A stretch of 9,352 bases of DNA, taken from NCBI GenBank assembly GCA_023390955.1, contig JAEWBW010000311.1, forward strand, positions 1 through 9,352. Reading direction: 5' to 3'. This stretch comes from Pseudomonadota bacterium (GTDB lineage: Bacteria > Pseudomonadota > Alphaproteobacteria > Rhizobiales > Xanthobacteraceae). Shown in pieces: positions 5,688 through 9,352 of the stretch. How positions within the stretch are numbered: position 1 is the stretch's first letter; every line of letters starts with the position of its first letter. The notes below the pieces were generated by a model that had not been told where the DNA came from, did not search any database, and was given only the letters and a program-made list of their open reading frames with translations. The translations under genes were made by a program, and so were the position numbers.

Positions 5688-6850
5688 CCGATGCCCTTTC
5701 CATTGCCCGCGACCTCATCCGCTGCCCCTCCGTAACGCCGATCGACGCCGGCGCGCTGGGGGTGCTCGAAAAGCTCCTCACGGACGTGGGCTTCACCTGC
5801 CACCGCGTCACCTTCAGCGATCCCGGCATCGCCGATGTCGACAATCTCTACGCACGGATCGGCACCGAGGGGCCGCATATCAGCTTTGCCGGCCACACCG
5901 ACGTGGTGCCGCCCGGTGACGAAAGCGCCTGGAGCGTCGGTGCGTTTTCAGGCGAAGTGAAGGACGGCTTTCTGCACGGGCGCGGCGCGGTCGACATGAA
6001 GGGCGGCATCGCCTGCTCCGCGGCCGCCGTGCTGGAGCATCTCGCCGCCAATGGCGGCAAGCCGCGCGCGGACGGAACGGGCTCGATCTCGTTCCTGATC
6101 ACCGGCGACGAGGAAGACGTCTCCATCAACGGCACCATCAAGCTGCTGAAATGGGCCGCCGAGCGCGGCGAGAAATTCGATCACTGCGTGCTGGGCGAGC
6201 CCTCCAACGTCGAGACGCTCGGCGATACCATCAAGGTCGGCCGCCGCGGCTCGCAATCCGGCACGCTGTTCGTCGATGGCGTGCAGGGCCACGTCGCCTA
6301 TCCGCACCGCGCCGCCAATCCGGTGCCGGACATCTCGCGTTTGATCGTGGCGATCTCCGACGAGCCCCTCGATCATGGCAGCGCGCAATTCCAGGCGTCC
6401 AATCTCGAATTCACCTCGGTCGACGTCGGCAACACCGCCAACAACGTCATCCCCGGCCAGGCGCGGGCCAAGTTCAACATTCGCTACAACGATAATCACA
6501 CCCAGGCGAGCCTGCGCGACCTGGTCGAGACGCGGCTGGCAAAAGCCTGCGGCAACCGCATCAAGGCCCGCATCGTCTGGGAGCCGTCGAACTCGAACGT
6601 GTTCGTGACCAAGCCCGGCCCCTTCACCGATCTCGCTGTCTCCGCGATCGAAGAGGTGACGGGCCGCAAGCCGGAGCTGTCGACCTCGGGCGGCACGTCG
6701 GACGCGCGCTTCATCTCCAGCTATTGCCCGGTGATCGAGTTCGGCCTGGTCGGCCAGACCATGCACCAGGTCGACGAACGCACGCCGGTGAAGGATCTGG
6801 AGCAGCTGACAAAGGTGTATCGCGGGATTCTTGCGCGGTATTTTGGGTAA
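5684..6850 (+). CDS. dapE: Succinyl-diaminopimelate desuccinylase (EC 3.5.1.18)
   Basis: DapE hydrolyses N-succinyl-L,L-diaminopimelate to L,L-diaminopimelate and succinate in the succinylase branch of lysine and meso-DAP synthesis, feeding both protein and peptidoglycan. The 388-residue M20 metallopeptidase-family protein has all di-zinc ligands: H71 in AGHTDVVPPGD, bridging D104 in GRGAVDMKGG, general-base E143 and ligand E144 in TGDEED, E172 in GEPSN, and H361 near the C-terminus in TMHQVDE. The dimerisation/lid domain (about 182-295) includes GRRGS and GHVAYPH (H203), and the GGTSDAR motif is at 336-342. Length is typical. GGGG at 5677-5680 precedes ATG 5684, and the ATGA overlap with DUF805 implies coupling. 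dapD is not adjacent. The gene converges on truA. Confidence 0.97.
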   Translation: MTDALSIARDLIRCPSVTPIDAGALGVLEKLLTDVGFTCHRVTFSDPGIADVDNLYARIGTEGPHISFAGHTDVVPPGDESAWSVGAFSGEVKDGFLHGRGAVDMKGGIACSAAAVLEHLAANGGKPRADGTGSISFLITGDEEDVSINGTIKLLKWAAERGEKFDHCVLGEPSNVETLGDTIKVGRRGSQSGTLFVDGVQGHVAYPHRAANPVPDISRLIVAISDEPLDHGSAQFQASNLEFTSVDVGNTANNVIPGQARAKFNIRYNDNHTQASLRDLVETRLAKACGNRIKARIVWEPSNSNVFVTKPGPFTDLAVSAIEEVTGRKPELSTSGGTSDARFISSYCPVIEFGLVGQTMHQVDERTPVKDLEQLTKVYRGILARYFG

Positions 6851-6858
6851 GCGGCGAG

Positions 6859-6882
6859 GAGCGCCTGCTGCGCAGCGCGCTC
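6859..6882. terminator. Hairpin in the 31-base convergent dapE/truA gap
   Basis: GAGCGC (6859-6864) pairs with GCGCTC (6877-6882), and inside GCTGC/GCAGC (6867-6876) continues the stem, with CT bulged on one side. It covers most of the gap between the two stops and touches the last base of truA. No T-run follows on either strand, so intrinsic termination is uncertain; it may simply block or protect 3' ends from both directions. Confidence 0.35.
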
Positions 6883-7619
6883 TAATAATCCACCTTCATC
6901 AGGTACAGCCCGTCCGGCGGCGCGACGATGCCGCATGCGGCGCGGTTGCGGGCGGCTAAAGCTGCGGAGAGATCGTCCGCGGTCCAGCGGCCCTCGCCGA
7001 CCCAGACCAGCGATCCCACCATCGAGCGGACCTGGCTGTGCAGGAACGAGCGCGCCGAGGTGACGATCGTGATCTCGCGGCCGTCGCGCAAGACGTCGAG
7101 CTGGTCGAGCGTCTTCTCCGGCGATTTGGCCTGGCACTCTGTGTCGCGAAAGGTCGTGAAATCGTGCTTGCCGAGCAGGCGCTTTGCAGCGACATGCATG
7201 GCGTCGCTATCGAGCCGGCGCGGCACACGCCAGGCATGGCCGGCATCGAGCGCAAGATTGGCGCGGGTGTTGACGATGCGATAGCGGTAGTGCCGCTTCA
7301 CGGCCGAGAAGCGCGCCTCGAAGGTTTCAGGCACGATCTCGGCATCGAGCACCGCGACCGGGTTCGGGCGCAGATGCGCGTTGAGCCCGTCGCGAAATCG
7401 GTCGGCGCGAAACTCCTTGGCGATATCGACATGCGCGACCTGGCCACGCGCGTGCACACCGGAATCGGTGCGGCCGGCGCCGTGCACGCGCACGTCCTGG
7501 CCAGTCATCGCCTTCACCGCCGCCTCGAGTGCGCCCTGCACCGATGGCAGCGTCTCCTGCACCTGCCAGCCGCGGAACGGCGCGCCGTCATATTCAATGG
7601 TGAGCTTGTAGCGCGGCAT
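6882..7619 (-). CDS. truA: tRNA pseudouridine(38-40) synthase TruA (EC 5.4.99.12)
   Basis: TruA converts uridines 38-40 in the anticodon arm of many tRNAs to pseudouridine. The 245-residue product matches family length. It starts with the typical YKLTIEYDGAPFRGWQ (4-19), has catalytic D52 in GAGRTDSGVHA (47-57), the conserved Y111 in KRHYRYRI, FTTFRDTECQAKSP in the second half, and the C-terminal FLHSQVRSMVGSLVWVGEG involved in tRNA contact. The start ATG shares its A with the TGA stop of fmt (TGATG), so translation is probably coupled and no separate ribosome-binding site is evident. It is the last gene of the def-fmt-truA run and converges with dapE. The stop is TAG at 6884-6882. Confidence 0.97.
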   Translation of the reverse strand: MPRYKLTIEYDGAPFRGWQVQETLPSVQGALEAAVKAMTGQDVRVHGAGRTDSGVHARGQVAHVDIAKEFRADRFRDGLNAHLRPNPVAVLDAEIVPETFEARFSAVKRHYRYRIVNTRANLALDAGHAWRVPRRLDSDAMHVAAKRLLGKHDFTTFRDTECQAKSPEKTLDQLDVLRDGREITIVTSARSFLHSQVRSMVGSLVWVGEGRWTADDLSAALAARNRAACGIVAPPDGLYLMKVDY

Positions 7620-8554
7620 CAGACGAGCCGCATCGGCGGCTTCAACGGCACGCCGCGCAGGAAATCCGCGGCCTGCATGCGGGCCTTGCCCTCGCGCTGC
7701 AGCTCGATAATGCGGATCGCACCATCGCCGCAGGCGATGGTCAGATTGTCGTCGAGCACCGCGCCGGGCGCGCCGGAGCCTTTTGCAAGCTCGCAGCGCA
7801 GGATTTTTACGCGGGCATTTTCGCTGACGTCGGCGAGCTCGGCCCAGGCGCCGGGGAACGGCGACAGGCCGTGGATGTGGCGCAGCACCGCGCGCGCCGG
7901 CTTGCTCCAGTCGATCCGCGCCTCCGCCTTGTCGATCTTGGCGGCGTAGGTGACGCCGTCCTCGGACTGCTTCTTCAATTGAAGCCCGCCGCGGCCGAGC
8001 GCGGCCATCGCGCGCACCATCAGATCGGCGCCGAGGCGGGAAAGGCGATCGTGCAGATCGAGCGCAGTCATGTTGTCGACGATGGCGAGACGTTCGGCCA
8101 TCGCGACGTCGCCGGTGTCCAGACCGACATCCATCTTCATGACCATCACGCCGCTTTCGGCGTCGCCGTCCATGATGGCGCGATTGATGGGGGCAGCGCC
8201 GCGCCAGCGCGGCAAGAGCGAAGCGTGCAGATTGTAACAGCCGAGCTTTGGCGCATCGAGGATGGCCTGCGGCAGGATCATGCCATAGGCGACGACGACG
8301 GCGGCATCGGCCTCGAACGCGGAAAACTCCGCCAGTGCTTCCGGCGTTCTCAACGTCTTCGGCGTCAGCACGGGAATGCCGAGCTTTCGCGCGGCCTCCT
8401 CGACCGGGGTCGGCTGCAACTGCAGGCCGCGCCGTCCGCCCGGCTTCGGCGCGCGGGTGTAGACGGCGACGATCTCATGACCGTGCGCGACGAGCTCCAG
8501 CAGCGTCGGCACGGAGAAATCGGGCGTGCCCATGAAGATGAGGCGGAGGGGCAT
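7619..8554 (-). CDS. fmt: Methionyl-tRNA formyltransferase (EC 2.1.2.9)
   Basis: Fmt transfers a formyl group from 10-formyl-tetrahydrofolate to initiator Met-tRNA, enabling bacterial translation initiation. The 311-residue protein has the N-terminal Rossmann-like start LRLIFMGTPDFSVPTL. The catalytic triad N108, H110 and D146 lies within NLHASLLPRWRGAAPIN (108-124) and GLDTGD (144-149), matching the family order. The linker YAAKIDKAEARIDW leads to the C-terminal OB-like tRNA-binding domain, which ends at V311. Length is normal. The start ATG at 8554 begins the family N-terminus; the sequence just upstream shows only a weak Shine-Dalgarno. It is separated from def by 194 bases that are largely a palindromic repeat, so def may be co-transcribed through that element. 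fmt overlaps truA by one base. Confidence 0.97.
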   Translation of the reverse strand: MPLRLIFMGTPDFSVPTLLELVAHGHEIVAVYTRAPKPGGRRGLQLQPTPVEEAARKLGIPVLTPKTLRTPEALAEFSAFEADAAVVVAYGMILPQAILDAPKLGCYNLHASLLPRWRGAAPINRAIMDGDAESGVMVMKMDVGLDTGDVAMAERLAIVDNMTALDLHDRLSRLGADLMVRAMAALGRGGLQLKKQSEDGVTYAAKIDKAEARIDWSKPARAVLRHIHGLSPFPGAWAELADVSENARVKILRCELAKGSGAPGAVLDDNLTIACGDGAIRIIELQREGKARMQAADFLRGVPLKPPMRLV

Positions 8555-8573
8555 GACAAGAACTCGATGCGTT

Positions 8574-8708
8574 CCCTCCCCCCTTGCGGGGGAGGGTTAG
8601 GGAGAGGGGTGCCACACGACGCGCTCTCGCGGATTGAGCGCTCGTTGCCCTGATAGATTTTTTGCTGGGCTACCCCTCTCCCCCGCCCTCCCCCGCAAGG
8701 GGGGAGGG
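8574..8708. repeat. Paired-hairpin palindromic repeat with G-quadruplex motifs (def-fmt gap)
   Basis: Arms of 37 bases at 8574-8610 and 8672-8708 are reverse complements at 34 positions. Each arm also self-pairs: CCCTCCCCC/GGGGGAGGG at 8574-8582/8588-8596 and 8686-8694/8700-8708, with loops CTTGC and GCAAG. The left arm has four G-runs on the plus strand (8588-8592, 8594-8596, 8600-8602, 8606-8609). The right arm has four on the minus strand (8694-8690, 8688-8686, 8684-8680, 8676-8673), which is the sense strand of def-fmt. The core resembles the 1731-1878 repeat. The flanks of this gap show no clear promoter or terminator. Confidence 0.87.
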
Positions 8709-8748
8709 AGCACAGGGGAGAATGCGGCGGCGCCAGTCGCCAACTAAC

Positions 8749-9273
8749 TCACTCAGCGCGCTTGGCGGCTTTCTCGAACTTCTTCATCACGCGGTCGCGC
8801 TTGAGCTTCGACAGATAGTCGACGAACAGGACGCCGTTGAGATGGTCGATCTCGTGCTGGATGCAGGTGGCGTAGAGGCCTTCGGCATCCTCCTCGTGCA
8901 CCTTGCCGTCCAAGTCAGTGAAGCGCACGCGCACTTTTGCGGGCCGCTCGACTTCCTCGTAATATTCGGGGATCGACAGGCACCCCTCCTCGTAGACCGA
9001 CAATTCCTCGGACGAGGCGACGATCTCCGGATTGATGAAGACGCGCGGCAGCGGCTTGGTCTCGCCATCCTGGTCCGGCTTGGCCAGGTCCATGGTGATG
9101 AGACGCAAAGGCTGCGCGATCTGGATCGCGGCGAGCCCAATGCCGGGCGCCTCGTACATGGTCTCGAACATGTCGTCGGCGAGCTTGCGGATCTCCGAGG
9201 TGACCTTCTCGATCGGCTTGGAGACCAGACGCAACTGCTTGTCGGGCAGGATGATGATTTCTCTGAGGGCCAT
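8749..9273 (-). CDS. def: Peptide deformylase (EC 3.5.1.88)
   Basis: Def removes the formyl group from the N-terminal methionine of new proteins at the ribosome, reversing what Fmt adds. The 174-residue product has all three deformylase motifs: GIGLAAIQ at 44-51, EEGCLSIP at 95-102 with metal ligand C98, and QHEIDHLNG at 139-147 with metal ligands H140 and H144 and catalytic E141. Length and the basic C-terminus (KKFEKAAKRAE) fit the proteobacterial type. ATG 9273 starts the typical MALREIIILPD. No Shine-Dalgarno is visible before it, and a promoter-like pair lies so close that the mRNA may be leaderless. It heads the minus-strand series def, fmt, truA. Two reading frames overlap the start but neither looks like a protein family. 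Confidence 0.97.
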   Translation of the reverse strand: MALREIIILPDKQLRLVSKPIEKVTSEIRKLADDMFETMYEAPGIGLAAIQIAQPLRLITMDLAKPDQDGETKPLPRVFINPEIVASSEELSVYEEGCLSIPEYYEEVERPAKVRVRFTDLDGKVHEEDAEGLYATCIQHEIDHLNGVLFVDYLSKLKRDRVMKKFEKAAKRAE

Positions 9274-9280
9274 GGCCGCG

Positions 9281-9308
9281 ATTTAAGCCCCATGCCGGAT
9301 GCGGTCAA
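9281..9308 (-). promoter_or_regulatory. Putative sigma-70-type promoter for def
   Basis: On the minus strand TTGACC (9308-9303) and TTAAAT (9286-9281) stand 16 bases apart, close to the -35 TTGACA and -10 TATAAT consensus. Transcription about 7 bases after the -10 would begin at roughly 9273-9274, the def ATG itself. The placement is based on pattern only. Confidence 0.4.
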
Positions 9309-9325
9309 TGCGGGGAGGAACCCCG

Positions 9326-9342
9326 TTAACCCCTCGCTAACC
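9326..9342 (+). promoter_or_regulatory. Putative CtrA-type binding site upstream of def
   Basis: TTAA (9326-9329), seven bases, then CTAACC (9337-9342) is one base off the alphaproteobacterial CtrA consensus TTAA-N7-TTAAC. It lies 18 bases beyond the proposed def -35 box and could serve either def or a divergent gene outside the window. Next to it, CGGGG/CCCCG (9311-9325) forms a small inverted repeat. One motif hit in an intergenic region is weak evidence. Confidence 0.3.
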
Positions 9343-9352
9343 ATAAAACTTT

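Noticed and set aside
5948..6766. 272-codon open frame antisense to dapE
   Set aside because: It is the antisense shadow of a gene with all catalytic residues and has no motif of its own.
7038..7949. 303-codon plus-strand frame over truA and fmt
   Set aside because: It spans two overlapping minus-strand genes and shows no domain.
1731..8708. CRISPR array or insertion sequence as the source of the repeats
   Set aside because: There are no regularly spaced direct repeats, no transposase or cas gene, and the elements are dispersed palindromes.

Overview
This window looks like a housekeeping stretch of a high-GC alphaproteobacterial chromosome, most likely Bradyrhizobium or a close relative in the Nitrobacteraceae. 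That is inferred from protein character, strong G/C at third codon positions, the alphaproteobacterial gene order and the palindromic repeats that fill the gaps. I saw no mobile-element gene, CRISPR array, tRNA, rRNA or foreign-looking island.

Plus strand, 1-6850: the 3' third of yidC (membrane protein insertase), engB/ysxC (ribosome-assembly GTPase), a small DUF423 membrane protein, argB (N-acetylglutamate kinase), an exported two-copy DUF1036 protein with a peptidoglycan-binding-like middle, a HAD-family pyrimidine 5'-nucleotidase-like hydrolase, a DUF805 membrane protein, and dapE (succinyl-diaminopimelate desuccinylase). engB/DUF423 overlap by GTGA and DUF805/dapE by ATGA, so both pairs are probably translationally coupled.

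Minus strand, reading from 9273 down to 6882: def (peptide deformylase), fmt (Met-tRNA formyltransferase) and truA (tRNA pseudouridine synthase). Def and Fmt remove and add the formyl group of translation initiation. fmt and truA share one base (TGATG). dapE and truA converge with only 31 bases between them, and those bases form a hairpin.

Every gap between genes longer than about 80 bases that lies fully inside the window holds a palindromic repeat: 609-688, 1731-1878, 4038-4159, 4895-5001 and 8574-8708. Two of them, different in sequence, fold into the same cloverleaf: an outer stem, a short hairpin, a long central hairpin and a short hairpin, with one or no unpaired bases at the junctions. 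The 8574-8708 element also carries a four-run G-quadruplex motif in each arm, on opposite strands. These repeats, the DUF1036-PGB-DUF1036 architecture and the def promoter region (possible leaderless start, CtrA-like half-sites) are the parts most worth following up. I found no clearly new multi-gene system.
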